Shown: positions 46,251 to 58,072 of the stretch, in pieces
Numbering within the stretch: the stretch's first letter is position 1
Layout: every line of letters begins with the position of its first letter
NCBI GenBank assembly: GCA_025738555.1
Contig: JAOVFP010000005.1
Span: forward strand, 4,278,001-4,342,000
Direction of reading: 5' to 3'
Length of the DNA: 64,000 bases
DNA from: Cyathus striatus
Lineage: Eukaryota; Basidiomycota; Agaricomycetes; Agaricales; Nidulariaceae
Notes under the pieces: model-generated
The model's input: the letters and a program-made list of their open reading frames with translations, nothing else
Databases searched by the model: none
What the model was told of the DNA's origin: nothing
Made by a program: the position numbers and the translations under genes

Positions 46251-48136
46251 ATGAGTGCTCCAGACTCCCTCACCCAGAAATGGCTCAGACAGAATATCCA
46301 CTCCTATCCAAACAGAGATCGCGTCTTTGTCGACATCGACGCTGCCCTCGCCCGCTTTCCCACTCTGCGTCCAAAGTCCGATGTCTACAGTAATGTCTTC
46401 GCCCCGTTCTTCCTCCATCCCTCCCTCTCTCATCTCGTATCCCCTCAGCGTTCGACGACGGCAGGACTCAGCTCCTCCTGTGCATCCATGGTCTCCTCCC
46501 CATCTCCTTCAAGCACGCCTCCTACAATATCCCCATCGCCGTCTGGATAACCAGAGAATATCCTCGCCACCCTCCCATTAGCTATGTCGTTCCCACTAAC
46601 GACATGCTTGTAAAATCAGGTCGCTACATTGATCCTAGCGGAAGGTGCTATATTGAATACATCCAACACTGGGAAAGAAAGGCTGAGGTCTGCCATCTAC
46701 GTCTCTCTCCCCCATCTCACTTGTATTCATTCCATCCCCCAGGGATGCAACCTTGCAGCCATGCTCGAGTCCATGCAGGCCGATTTCTCTCGCCAACCTC
46801 CAGTCTATTCCAAACCAAAGCCTCTTGATCGTCCACAACGTCCATCGTCCACATCAGATTCACCTGCACCTCTATCAACCTCATCCACCCCACCTACATT
46901 GCCTCCAAAGCCAGCCACCCCTGTCATATTCAACCCCTCGCCACACCGATCCGACTCTACTTCACGTCCAGTTGCTGCGCCCTTTCCTCGTTCACATCAT
47001 CCCACCCCTCCCCTGCCCCCAAGTACCATAGTACTACCTCCCGAGCATGTGCGTACGCATGATCCGCTATATCATTCCCGTCTTGCAGAGCCTGAATATC
47101 AAATCTAATCCCCTTGTCACAGGCTTCATTGCGCACACCTCAGTCCGCACCCCCTCTTCCGCCACATCCCCCTGCGGCACCCGCTCTCCTCTATCAATCA
47201 AACCCACCTGCGGCTGTCTCAGCTCCGCGATATCCTCCTAATCATGAATTCAGAGTCCCATCCGTTCTTCCACCTGCAGTCTCAGCCCCAGCACCTCCTC
47301 CTCCGCCACCTCCTCCCCCTCATCTTCATCCACAAGGAACTGGCCTATCTCCGCCTTTTGCTCACGTCAATCATGCCCCCGAAGCGTCATCGAACGCAGC
47401 GGAACCTGCCAGGCCCCTTCCCAATTTTCTTGACGAAGATTCGTTTGACGCGCTACCCCAGTTGATCACACGAGCCGAACCGCCCCCACCTCGACCCCCG
47501 AACCCGGAACTGTTGCACCTGCATGTTCAAGTACACGAGAAGGTGACATCGGAACTTAGCTCCCTCAACCAAGCGCTCATACTCAATGCCGAGCGGTTGC
47601 GCGCGCACCAAACGGACCTACTTGCCGGAGAACCGGCCATTTACGACGAGATGGCGCGTTTAGAGGCGGTGCGAGACGTCTGCCTTGCAGTTGCAGACAA
47701 AACGAGACAAGTTGTACAACAAGCGGAAGCTAACATTACCGAGCTCCGACGGAAAGGGGATCCAGAAGTCGATGAACTCGTTTGTTCTACTAATATCGTA
47801 CACAATCAGTAAGTCGGACTTGCGGCGTCTTTCGTGCGCCATGTGGATACTCAACAGCCTTGCAGACTTATCAATCTAGTAGCCGACGACAACGCAATTG
47901 AAGACACCATCTACCACCTTCACAGAGCATTGAATACTGGGAGAATAGATTTGGAACGCTTTTTGAGGGTATGCATTTCACTAGTCATGGGAAGCGTAGA
48001 TCTTTGACCCTTTTTTTTTTTTTTTTTTCAGTCCACACGACTTCTCGCAGAAGAGCAGTTCATGAAGCGAGCTCTAATAGACAAGATTCAGGCCGGGATT
48101 CCTATGGCCGTGTCAATGGGCTCTGAATGGGCATAA
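46251..48136 (+). CDS. VPS23: ESCRT-I subunit VPS23 (TSG101 homologue)
   Basis: The N-terminal UEV domain begins MSAPDSLTQKWLRQNIHSYP. It continues through a splice (YTFDDGRTQLLLCIHGLLPI) to AVWITREYPRHPPISYVVPT and LVKSGRYIDPSGRCYIEYIQ, ending near AAMLESMQADFSRQPPVYS. As in all UEV proteins the catalytic Cys is absent. The middle (46780-47480) is very Pro-rich with polyproline runs. A coiled stalk (LNAERLRAHQTDLLAGEPAI and following) leads to the steadiness box at the C-terminus: LVADDNAIEDTIYHLHRALN, IDLERFLRSTRLLAEEQF and MKRALIDKIQAGI. It binds ubiquitinated cargo at endosomes. About 520 residues. The last intron has a run of about 20 T just before its acceptor (48011-48032). Confidence 0.95.
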
Positions 48137-48662
48137 CAGAGTCGGAACAATAGGAACAGAAGGAAGGCGCTCGTCAAACACTTTTCTAGATATGGCAGTC
48201 CTATTTGTTAATTGTCCTCGGAAATTTTCTTGCCAAATCCGTCGAGTTCCTTCTAGCAAGGGCAAAATATGTGGTTGCCAGGTTTTCGACTGATTTCTGT
48301 ATATGTATCACCGTTGTTACCAGTAGTTGGATAAAGTGGGGCCTTTCTTCTACCTACTATCTCCAGTTACAACTATGCTAGATGTTCAACCAGGACTTGC
48401 CATTGCTTCTTGAGGTAAGATTTCGATCGCTAAGCTTATGAGAGATGGTCAAGGATGGACATTTCACGTGTGATTCCAAGGACATGTGATGATTGATCTC
48501 CAGAACTACTCAAACAGAAAACGAATCTGTGATGCAAACTACACTTGGTCAATCGATACCCCAGACAGGGGCTGGATGACCGAGTCGGACGCGGGAAGGA
48601 AACATACAACATAAGGTACCTGTCAATCGCTGAACTATGTCCAAATTGGAGTCCTTTGCTAT
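48137..48662. other. Convergent 3' flanks of VPS23 and SRC1
   Basis: About 525 bp between two stop codons facing each other. This is unusually long for a convergent pair in this window. No open frame above 80 codons, no recognisable RNA and no repeat seen. Confidence 0.55.
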
Positions 48663-51318
48663 TCATGTTAATTGTTTCCTAACCCCAGCGTTTCCTACCC
48701 ATCGCCACACCCTCATTTCGTCTCCACCCTCGATCTCTTCCAGGTTTGCGCGGACATTCGCGTTTCCCTCGACTACCCTTTCCACTTGATTCCACAAACG
48801 CCGTCGAGTGGGTATCGAGTGCTCCTCTTGAAGTATGAGATCGCGCAACTGTAGAGACGAGAGGTAGGGCTGCGGAGTAGTTACAGGATCCGTATGATGG
48901 GCTATCTCCTGATTTCGCAGAGCCTCCAAGGCAAATTGCACCAGTTCAGAAACACGTTTGCTTTCTGCTTCTCTTCGTGCCATTCGAACTCGCATTAGAA
49001 ATCCTAGAAATATCGCGATCGCCGTCCCTAAAATCGCAACTAATTTAGAACGCAGTACTGTTGAAGTGAAGTACTGTAAACTTGCCCAATACAGTCGAAC
49101 GCCATTGCTCCCATATTTCTCTACTCTTCACAATTATGGCACAGTTCCACGTGAGCTCAGGGGTCTTATGGGCAAGATATCGATGCCCACTTGAGGGTAA
49201 AGTGTTCCAATTAGACTGCAGACACAAGCAATGTCATCACTTACTTTTGATCTTCTCCAATAATCACTCCGCCCCATTGCACAAGCTGTTGAATAGCATC
49301 ATCAAAGGTATCATCGAAAGTAGGCAGTAAATAGGACTGCCATTTTGGTGATTAGCTTCCTGTCCATATTCCGTGTCATAGACATACCGCTGTTTTCTTC
49401 CTCATGGCGTCTCTTAGTTTCTCCATCTCAACTCCCCACTTCTTTGCTTCCTCTATCTCTCCTTGCATGGGAGGGGTAGAGATCGTTCCAGAACACAAAC
49501 GTCTTCCTCTTTCCTGCCCCAGTAGTGACTCAATAGCTTTGCCCAAGGCACCGATATTCCGCTTTCTTTTGGGGTCCTCCAGGCACCTAGGTGGAAATGC
49601 TATGCTTCCTGATCCAGGTAATCCATTCGCCATGGAAAGCGTTCTCCAAAGAAGGTCGTTAAAAGAAGACGGTTGGGAAGCATCGCGGTCTTGGGGAGGA
49701 GGAGGAAGGAACGAGAGATACCAGGTGGGATGCAAGAGGTATCCATTCTCGCATGTGACAGTGTACTGGGAACACTTAGCGTGCTTTGGACATTGAGTAC
49801 ACCGTTCAGGATGTAGTATGGGGAATAGAGGAGGTAGAGGGCACGGCTCTCCGCTCTCTAATTGAGTTCGATTTTCTTTGTTACATACTTCAATAGCAGC
49901 TCGCTTCGCCTTAAAATTTTCCAAATAATGGTTGGTTGTGGTGCCTGGTTCACAGTATCCAATAGCAGAGGACTCTTGCTTGTATTGATAACCTGTGACG
50001 CTCAGAATGACTATGGCCATTGCAAAGAAGAGTCTCCAAGCTGTTGAAACTGCTCTAGTTTGGTCAGGCGGGATGTCAAGCAAAATCTGGTCATTTTCAG
50101 GAGGAATAGCAATCTCAAACTCGGATGAATCCTGTTCTAATTCATCTTCTACCTCCACATTACTCACGACAAGGTTCCTTGGACTATGTTCGATAGTGGT
50201 GGAAGCAATTGGTTTATCCGACCGGAGTGTGGCAAGCACGACAGTTTCGGTTTCCTGCTTCGATTCGCGGATGGGAGGAATATTTGAAACAGCGGATTGA
50301 GATTGTGGAGATAGAGTTCCGCGAGGAAGCACAATAGGTGACAAGGGCTTAAATGCAAAGGCTGGGGATGCGACTTCAAATCGATCTCCAATTACGCCAG
50401 GTCGCGTAGGTAAATCTGAAACGTCTGGAGGGGCGGACATGGAGTGGCGAGATTTTCTGGGTCCGACGCTTTTCCGCCCTTTCGCCCTCGCAGGTGAGGG
50501 ACGGACCGGAGAAGACGACTCTGCACCTGATTGAAAAATGTTGTTATCTTCCCAACCACTGTCATCTGCCTGAAAAGGGATGAGTATGAACAAATACTTA
50601 AATTATCCTCACGTACAGCGCTAGAGATTCGACGAGCACGGGTTCCAGCCGCTTCAGACTTGAAATGACTTAATTCAAGTATTCTGACTTGTACAAGCAC
50701 AAAAACGTACATTTTTCTTGCTTCTCCCTATTTTGTTGATTGGGAGCTCCATTTCCTCTGGCTCACTTTCCTCCGCTACTATTGGCTGCGAAACAACTAC
50801 CTTGCGAGAAGTGCCACCAAGGCGGGGTTGTGCAGAGGAACGCCTGCGTTTGGGCTAAATTGGTAGGTTAGTTGTCTGGAACCAAAATAAAAAGATAAAA
50901 CTGTACCGGTTCAGGTAGTACAATATCAGTCTCATCTTCCTCCTTCAGTGGGGCCTTCGAAAGCCTCCGAGACGACCTACGTGCTGGTGCCTGTGCATTA
51001 TCAGCGAGAGCACAAAGTGTAGGTCATGCCACATACCTTTTCTTTGATAGGCTGCCCAGTAATCCCATCGGTAATTCCATCCTCACTAGCAATACTATTC
51101 TCTTTCTTGAGACGTTCTCGTTTCAACTTTGCTATGTTAGGCTTGATTTCTTCGTTGAAAAGTGCCACCAGCTTGGGCTTTGAATACGGCGTTGGATACC
51201 TGATATTGTGATAGCCCAGGACACCGAGGAGTTGAGAGACAGTAAGGGAGACTGGATCAAAGTCGGGCTGAAGATAGTCACCGACCGCAATGATCTGAGC
51301 AGCGGTAAGGCGAGACAT
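48663..51318 (-). CDS. SRC1: Inner nuclear membrane protein Src1/Heh (LEM2/MAN1 family)
   Basis: The N-terminus is a HeH/LEM-like domain: GDYLQPDFDPVSLTVSQLLG, then LGYHNIRYPTPYSKPKLVAL. A long basic, Ser-rich nucleoplasmic part follows (PPKRRRSS, KGRKSVGPRKSRHSM, several candidate NLS). The first membrane helix is in AWRLFFAMAIVILSVTGYQY near 50030. The lumenal region has conserved Cys (IGYCEPGT, CPLPP, CTQCPKHAKCSQ) and YLLHPTWYLSFLPP. The second helix is LVAILGTAIAIFLGFLM near 49000. The C-terminal domain (RRRLWNQVERVVEGNANVRA, then EIEGGDEMRVWRWVGN) is the Man1-Src1 winged-helix part that activates ESCRT-III/Cmp7 at the nuclear envelope. About 740 residues in about nine exons. The ESCRT-I gene VPS23 is its neighbour, probably by chance. 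Confidence 0.94.
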
Positions 51319-51667
51319 AATGAGAGCACAGGTGTAAGTTTTTGTTTCCTGTTAAGATCGCCAAGTACTAGGACATGCGTTAATCCCTAGAGTTAAATAT
51401 TCTTGTTCGTTACGATAACCAGTTGTTGGAAGGTATTGTGGATAAATCCAGCGTTCAAAGTTCCACAGTCCACAGTCCAAGCAAGGTCCAAGTAACTTGC
51501 ATTGTGCAAGACTGGCCGACATGCAGGTAACACGCTCCACGATCACGTGAACAAAAAAAAACAAAAAACTCTTTTATGGATATGATTGAAATTAAGTTGA
51601 TTATCTTATTATTTATCATGTCTGTCCTCTTGTCGCTTTTTTAAAAACTAAATACTCGACCTCCCGA
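51319..51667. other. Intergenic between SRC1 and the SQR gene
   Basis: About 350 bp between two - strand genes: promoter of SRC1 and 3' flank of SQR. It contains an A-rich run (about 51550-51570). Nothing else seen. Confidence 0.55.
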
Positions 51668-53448
51668 TTACCATTTAGGACGCAGGAGCCCACGGTTTCC
51701 GTACCACTTTCCTTTCACCTATGACATTGTATAATGAACACCAATTCTGTAAAACAAATACCGATATCATCTCACCATATAATTCCAGTATGCCGCAGGG
51801 AAAAGATCCTAACAATATCATCAGTAATTTTTCGTAGTAGATAAGAAGCTAGCCATAATAATTGCCTTTTTAAGATGGTAGAATATCCTTTTGAATACCT
51901 AGTGAGCTTAAGTTTTAATATAAACAACATTCAATTACCTTCGGCTCTTGCTTTGGTCTACAATATCTCCAAAAGATTCCTTGGGTTCCAACCCATACTT
52001 AAACTCTGCGAGCATCAGTTCGCCGTATCCCGTCAATAGCTATTTATCCATTAATCTGGTTTGTAACAGTCTGAGTAATGGCATGACGCACAGGGCAACT
52101 GGTGTATCCATCATACTGAGCAATGCTTGTTTTGCCGGTATCCATATAATAAAATAAGTTTTCCGTCAGTACTGGAGCTTGAGCAGTAATTGCTGCCGCA
52201 GTTTTGGATGTCGGGAGTGATGAACAATCTCCTAGCGCAAAAACGTTGCTGAATCGTGGATCCACATGTTGAAGTGTATTCTGGTTTACAGTGACCCAGC
52301 CTGCTTTGTCTGCAATTGGTGATCCTTTCAAGAATTCAAGGGAACTCATTGGAGGAGTAACATGTAATGTTGTATAATCAACGTCGATAGTAGTCTCATC
52401 CGCTTTTTTAAATGTAGCTCTATGATTTCCGGGATCTACTGCGATCAGATTGTGCTGGAAATGCCCCCCAACTCCCCTCTCTACGCGGAGTTGGTCAAGT
52501 GCATCCGAATACTTCTTTACACTAAACATGGTGGGCATGCCGGTATAGAAATTGACCTTGATATTTTCAAGGCGTCCCGTTCGGCGAAATCTGTCCCAAG
52601 CCATCCACATTATCTTTTGGGGAGCTAAGAGGATGTCAGAACAGTAGAGATAACTACATATAAATGTCCTTACCTCCAGCGCACTTAACGATACCTGAAG
52701 GTTGCGTAAAGACAGCATTACCAGACCTTAACCCTTCAATGTTCTCCCAAGTTTTCTCACAGGTATCGAAAGAATATATGGAAGAAACACCGGAGCTAGG
52801 GTCAGCCAAGGCCTCAGGAAGCCCTTTTATTTGATTCCAATTGACCTGTAGACCAGTTGCAACCACGAGTGTATCATAGGATACATCACGTCCAGCATCC
52901 GTCGTTATGGAAGAGGACTCGGGAGAAAAGATGCTGACATTTTCGGGAATATGAGATATGTAACTTGGAATAAGTGTGTCAAGCGGGCGGCAGAAGTCTG
53001 TTCTTGGGCGAAGTCCAGCACCGACAAGAGTCCTTAAGGATGTTTGCACATTAATTAAATAACATCCGATGGAGTTGGATTTGCATGACATACCATCCGG
53101 GCTAGAAAAAGATGGTCAGCGCCAAAACACAAGATGCTACAACGCATCAGACATACCTGATAATAGTGATATTGTGCGGCATCAATCACAGCAATATCAC
53201 CAGCATTCAAAGGCTTTCCAGCAGCCTTAAAACGATTGTATATCTGGTTCGCAACTGTCAAGCCTCCGGTCCCTATTTTAGCAATGTGCAATCACTTTAG
53301 ATGATGGAGATGGAACTCGTCAACGAACTATGAGCGCACCTGCCCCGACTACCAGCACCTTATATTTATTGCCTGTAGCAGCTGAACTACTGTATCGCAC
53401 CGCACGTTTAGAAAAAAACGGTTTCGCAGCACGAGGGACAGAGAGCAT
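51668..53448 (-). CDS. Mitochondrial sulfide:quinone oxidoreductase
   Basis: The start MLSVPRAAKPFFSKRAVRYS is a basic mitochondrial presequence. It leads into NKYKVLVVGAG, spliced to the rest of the FAD-binding GxGxxG (GTGGLTVANQIYNRF). Next come GDIAVIDAAQYHYYQPGWTL and VGAGL. The Cys near CRPL (about 52980) and the Cys in FTQPSGIVKCAGAPQKIMWM correspond to family positions, the latter being a redox Cys. SNVFALGDCSSLPTSKTAAA is the second FAD motif. The C-terminus is spread over small exons: LLTGYGELMLAEFKYGLEPK, ESFGDIVDQSKSRR, a 22-nt microexon, DLFPAAYWNYM, and VKGKWYGNRGLLRPKW with the stop at 51668. The order matches eukaryotic SQR (QSKxR, then LMPxxYWNxMLxGxW). It oxidises H2S and feeds electrons to ubiquinone. 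About 440 residues. Confidence 0.94.
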
Positions 53449-54069
53449 TGGGACTCGAGAGATACTAAGTATGAAATAAGATCTAACGGCTTGAAAAGTT
53501 TACTTACTGGAGTTTTGATAAATAGATTGCGCAATTGATCTGAGTGAGTAAAAAATTATATAATAGTAAGTAAGTATTGAGTAAGTATGTACTTACATAG
53601 TAATATTTAAATAAATCATAAAATTACTTCAGGAATCAGATCTCAGATCTCAGAGCCTGCTTCCACGAATTATTCTTTTAAAGTCCTTTAGTACACACAA
53701 TACTATTGCAATAAACATAAGCAAGTATTGTAATGAGTGCAAATGAGTGCTATGGAAAGTTCGACAAAAATCATTGATGTGTGATTATTGTCACCGGTCG
53801 TCATGTCCTCCAGGTTCCTTACTCTGACATACAACGATAGGCCGATGATTCGTTGCTAACGCCATATCAGACCCATGACTACGGATTATTTGAAATAAAT
53901 GGCTCCTCTGGGTCTCTCCCTTTGCTCTTCCTGGTCTCTCCTTCATCCTTCAAAGCTTCACTAAGCTCCAGGTTCCATACTGCATAGGTATGAGTTCTTG
54001 GACAACTTGCACTATCCTAGACTTTTCTGCTTGATTGGCTTAACCTCTGTATATCTTCTATCAATACTT
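53449..54069. promoter_or_regulatory. Divergent region between SQR and the 54070 gene
   Basis: About 620 bp. Near 53515-53540 the - strand leader carries a good donor (ccagtaagtaaac), so a 5' UTR intron of SQR is possible. A direct repeat built on 'taagtaagtattgagtaagtatgta' lies at about 53570-53595. The + side is pyrimidine-rich close to 54000. Confidence 0.45.
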
Positions 54070-55038
54070 ATGAACAGTCGGCGTCCAGGGCTTCCAAGTA
54101 ATCCCCGTTGTCAACTTTCATCGTCTTCTAATACCTCCTTTGCACGCGAGCATGTTTCCGGCTCGGAAAGCGCGTCAGACGTCCCATTGGTTTTACCTGC
54201 TCCATCGACCAAGCAAACCAAAACAAGTAGTGAGCACGTAGGTCACTCGATATCCTTACGAAAAGAGCTCTCTCCATCGTCGCAGACGAAGCTCCTAGCG
54301 GCGAGACATGCTCAATTACCGAGGACACCGTTAACTCGAACATCGGAACTAGTGCCCAACTTCGACCAGCGAACAGACGCTGGAGAAAAAAATCTTGCTC
54401 GCGGAACGCCATCTCCTTTACGAACGCCAGATATAAATCAAGGTTTGAAATTCACCGTATTTTTGAGTTACACCCGAGACTGAAGCACAGGTAGAAGCTG
54501 TTTCCACATACACGGCGCCTAACTTGGGGAGCAATGGTTATAATGTTTGGAATCGCGTGACCGACGTCGCTAATTCGTTGACGATTAACGTCAGCAAAGC
54601 GTGGTCAAGTACTGTTATATCTGCACCTGGGGAAGGTATGGGTGTTGACATTGTGTTTGCGGCTTAAAAGCTAAATTGCGAGCAGTAACGCCACCGGGAC
54701 AGGATTCCCATTTAATTCGCGTCATGAAAGCGTACCACATATCCAAAGCACGAGAGCTCTCCGATCTACCTGCGTGGCTTTTCACAGATCATGAACGAAG
54801 AGCTAACACTCACTCGGTGACGGACAGTGCAAATGACGACGAACCTACGCAGCAGATGCAAGTTATAGCTCAGAAAACACTACTGAAGAGTGAGGAAGCG
54901 TATGATACCAACGAAATGAATACGTCCCTCAGAACGTCACGCTTACGAGGAGCTGATCGACTGAAAGCTATGCGGGATTCTAAACGAAGTGGTCAAGCTG
55001 TAGCCATCGCGCTACCGGCACGCTTGGATACGAAATAA
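54070..55038 (+). CDS. Disordered protein with a short conserved core, possibly Mso1-like
   Basis: Three exons. The first (MNSRRPGLPSNPRCQLSSSS and on) is Ser/Pro-rich and disordered. A splice from DINQ to AQVEAVSTYTAPNLG leads to the best conserved-looking core, NGYNVWNRVTDVANSLTINV, then SKAWSST. The last exon has TPPGQDSHLIRVMKAYHISK and ARELSDLPAWLFTDHERR, then a polar tail ending ALPARLDTK. The 'W-R-V---A--L---VSKAW' core recalls from memory the Sec1-binding region of Mso1, an exocytosis factor, but I am not sure; the alternative is an unnamed basidiomycete family. About 290 residues, with no signal peptide in this model. Frame remains open upstream to 53998, but without an ATG. Confidence 0.6.
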
Positions 55039-56244
55039 AGTGCCAATAATAACCACGGGGAGACGAGAATTGTTGGAGGCTATTTCGTTGGTTCACTGGT
55101 TTGATCTTGATAGACACAGGTCATGCATTTCAGAATGATGAACGAACAAAGCAATTCGTTGCTAATTAGGTTACTTATTTTTGGACGATGTTTCTCACCG
55201 TATACTGTACCCTACTACCGAGGGATAACTAGGATAACCGAGCCCGGCAAGGAATAATTGTAAAAATAGATGTTCTCTTGGAGATTCTTTTCGAGTGGGT
55301 ATATGGGTGGCTTGTGGTAGCGATTTGGTTGGGTACTGTATGGGTACAGCAGCGAAACCAAGGACGTGTACAGTGCTGGGCCATCCGCCAGTGATATGCA
55401 GCATCTATTTTTGGCACGAAAAGTTTTTAGAAGCGCCTACATAAAGAAGACATTTCCACGGGAAAAAACATGGCAACGACGTTGCTTGCCGGGCCTGCCC
55501 AGTCGACGGAAGATGTGAGACTTCCCCGAGCTCGCCGCGGAGCTTTTATTAGGTCTGAATAGGCGAACTCGGGCTAAGAATAATAATACTTGCTGGAAGA
55601 AACCCGAGTCAGACTTTGACGGTGATGCATTGATGTCGTGTGGTTTTTGGGATTCAAGTTTAAAGCAAGTTGCAGGGAATACTTAACAAGATTAAATCTG
55701 TTTAAACCAAGTTTAAATTCACTGCTGAGAAATGGGGGCTGATTGGATCAGTCAAGGAACGTTGGGCTAACTCCGGTCGGCAAGGAAGTGACAGTGGTTG
55801 TGGATTGGGCAGGATGATGATTGGCTGGTGGCGGGTCCGAAATTAGAACACGCATACAGAGTTCACTTTCTGTCGCTGTTCCCACTTGACATATGCATCT
55901 TGATCATCGTTTCCATGGGGGTCAGTATGTGCATCTTTCCAATAAATACCTCTTCCCAATCTGTTCCTTTTCTCTTCATCCCTTTCTTTTTCCTCCCACT
56001 TCCTTCCTTCCTTCGTTCTTTCTCTTTCCCTTTCCCAGTCGAGTTGATCATCGACTTGTCTTCCTTTCGTTCATTCGAGGTACTTTCTCCCCCTCCTTGT
56101 CCTGCACTCCCTAACCCCCTCTTGTTTCAAGATCACCCTCTTTGAGAGAGATTCAACGTAGCACACCTCCAGGGAGGCTTATTTGAGTTCAATCTTCAGC
56201 CAGCAAATCTACACTCTTTTCTTTTCTTCGTATATTCTATCATC
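55039..56244. promoter_or_regulatory. Long upstream region of the cupredoxin gene
   Basis: About 1.2 kb with no supported gene. Repeats of 'gtttaaa' occur at about 55660-55720 (aagtttaaagc, tgtttaaacc, aagtttaaatt). The last 300 bp are strongly CT-rich (55950-56130), a mark of strong agaricomycete promoters and leaders. Confidence 0.5.
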
Positions 56245-57770
56245 ATGGTCTTCATTGCACCTCTCATTGGCGTTGCCGCCCTTCTTTCCGGATATGCAAA
56301 CGCCCTCCCTCGCCCGGACAGCTCAATCAACGAACCTGCCGTCTCTGCTCCTGATGGCACCCCAATTACCGATACAGCTTCACAGGCAACAGCAACCGCC
56401 GATAGTAATTATGGATCTAGTGGCAGTTATGGCTCCAGTGGCAGCTATGGATCCAGTGGTAGCTACGGATCCAGCGGCAGCTATGATTCGTCTAACCAAT
56501 GGAACTCTGTGTCTGAGAACTCCTGGACTACAACCGCTGCTGTAGATTCGACCTCTACTTCCGTCTGGGATTCTTCCTCGACATCCACAGCCTGGAACAC
56601 TTATTCAACACCGTCTTATGGATCCGGCAATTCAAACTGGGGTGGATCAGGATACAATGACTGCGTGAACCGTGAGTACACCAGCAATGCAAGCATCAAT
56701 GCCATCTAATTGGATATATAGAATGCGTTGCTTCCTACGGTGCTCCAATGGCTGCATATACCCCAACAGCAACCGGTGCCTCTGAAGGAAGCTCTGGCAC
56801 TGGTGCCACCCATACTGTTATTGTGGCCCCTACCCAGGGTGTCCTCCGCTTCGTTCCCTTCGCAGTTAATGCATCAGTCGGCGATACGGTCATGTTCATG
56901 TGGGGAGCCAACAACCACACCGTTACCAAGTCCTCTGCTCTTACGCCTTGCAACAAGTCTGCCGACCCGCTGTTCGCCTCTGGAACACAAAATAAGGGCT
57001 TTACATGTACGTTTTAGGCTACCTCCTCGTCTTTAAAATAATATATTGACATCTTGGATCCAGTTACGCAGGTGGTCAACGACACCAACCCTACGTTCTT
57101 CTACTGTGGTACTGTAGGCCATTGTCAAAAGGGAATGTTTGGTATCATGTGAGTATTTTTAATGCCGATGAGCTAAGTGACAGTTTACTGACTGTGTTTA
57201 AGCAACCCTCCCAATGCTTTTGCTGCTTCGACCTCGGTATCCGCCATGATGCAGCCCCTCTCTGCCAATGTAAGTTACACTCGTGTATGAACCGACTTTC
57301 TGCTCATCATTATCGTCATTATATAGAACTCTGACGTTGCCGCGTACAGCGCTTACTCCACTAACATGACTGCGAACAATGCGAACGCCTCTAAATGGGG
57401 AGGAAGCATCGACATGTCGAGTCTTCCTGACTGGTCCCATGAATACGTTGCCGAGAACGTTCTCTATACTCGCAACTTCTTGGCCTCCAACCCCGATGTA
57501 CTGAAAGAAGATGGCTCTGTTGACCTCGGCAGTTCTCCCTCTCCGTTGATGTTCCCTCAAGATCTCAACAACGCCCTTAGCGCTACAACCCAGTCGAGTC
57601 CATCTGGTGCGGCCTCCGCTCCGAGCTCTACCGGAAGCGCTAGTTCATCTGCAAGCTCGTCGTCCCCTTCAGGCACGGCGGAGAGCTCGAACAATGCGGC
57701 AGGCTCTGTTGTTGCATCGAAAGTTTTGGTTGGCGGCGTTGCCATACTTGCAGGTTTCCTTTTGATATAG
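56245..57770 (+). CDS. Secreted GPI-anchored cupredoxin (extracellular serine-rich protein)
   Basis: The start MVFIAPLIGVAALLSGYANA is a classical signal peptide (cleavage after ANA/LP). A low-complexity region follows with four exact GSSGSY repeats and many Ser/Thr. The cupredoxin-like domain is THTVIVAPTQGVLRFVPFAV, then VGDTVMFMWGANNHTVTKSS, with the copper-site candidates His in NNHTV, Cys in FFYCGTVGHC and His/Met in GHCQKGMFGI. A Ser-rich stalk (57590-57700) and a C-terminal hydrophobic helix (VVASKVLVGGVAILAGFLLI) after SSNNAAGS are a GPI signal. Such proteins sit in the fungal cell wall; their partner is unknown. Five exons, about 440 residues. Confidence 0.92.
56413..56484 (+). repeat. 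Four 18-bp tandem repeats encoding GSSGSY
   Basis: The units ggatctagtggcagttat, ggctccagtggcagctat, ggatccagtggtagctac and ggatccagcggcagctat differ only at third positions, so the peptide repeat is exact while the DNA has drifted. This points to selection on the protein repeat. Confidence 0.95.
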
Positions 57771-58072
57771 GGACATTCATCCTGTGATTTGCTATTTTTC
57801 CTTGGGCCGCATTCAATACCATGGACAGTATAGAGTATATCTTGCACGATTTGTTGTCGCTTTACGACTTGGACTCATTTGTTTACTCATACATTGCCTT
57901 TCTCATTCTACTACTAGTATACTACTTTCGCACCGAAAGATGTTAGCTTTTCCTTACTCGCGATACTAAGTACGTAGTTGTGTTCTTGATACAACTCAGG
58001 TTTGACACCGTTTTTAAATAAATAACCGCGTAAAACTCAGACATGGAAAAACCATGGTAGTTAAATAAAGGA
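57771..58072. other. Convergent 3' flanks of the cupredoxin and Nepro-like genes
   Basis: About 300 bp, AT-rich toward 58000, with no open frame of note. It probably holds two 3' UTRs. Confidence 0.6.

Noticed and set aside
48663..51318. SRC1 next to VPS23 as an ESCRT gene cluster
   Set aside because: Both touch ESCRT biology, but they are convergent with over 500 bp between them, and the surrounding genes are unrelated; chance adjacency is enough.
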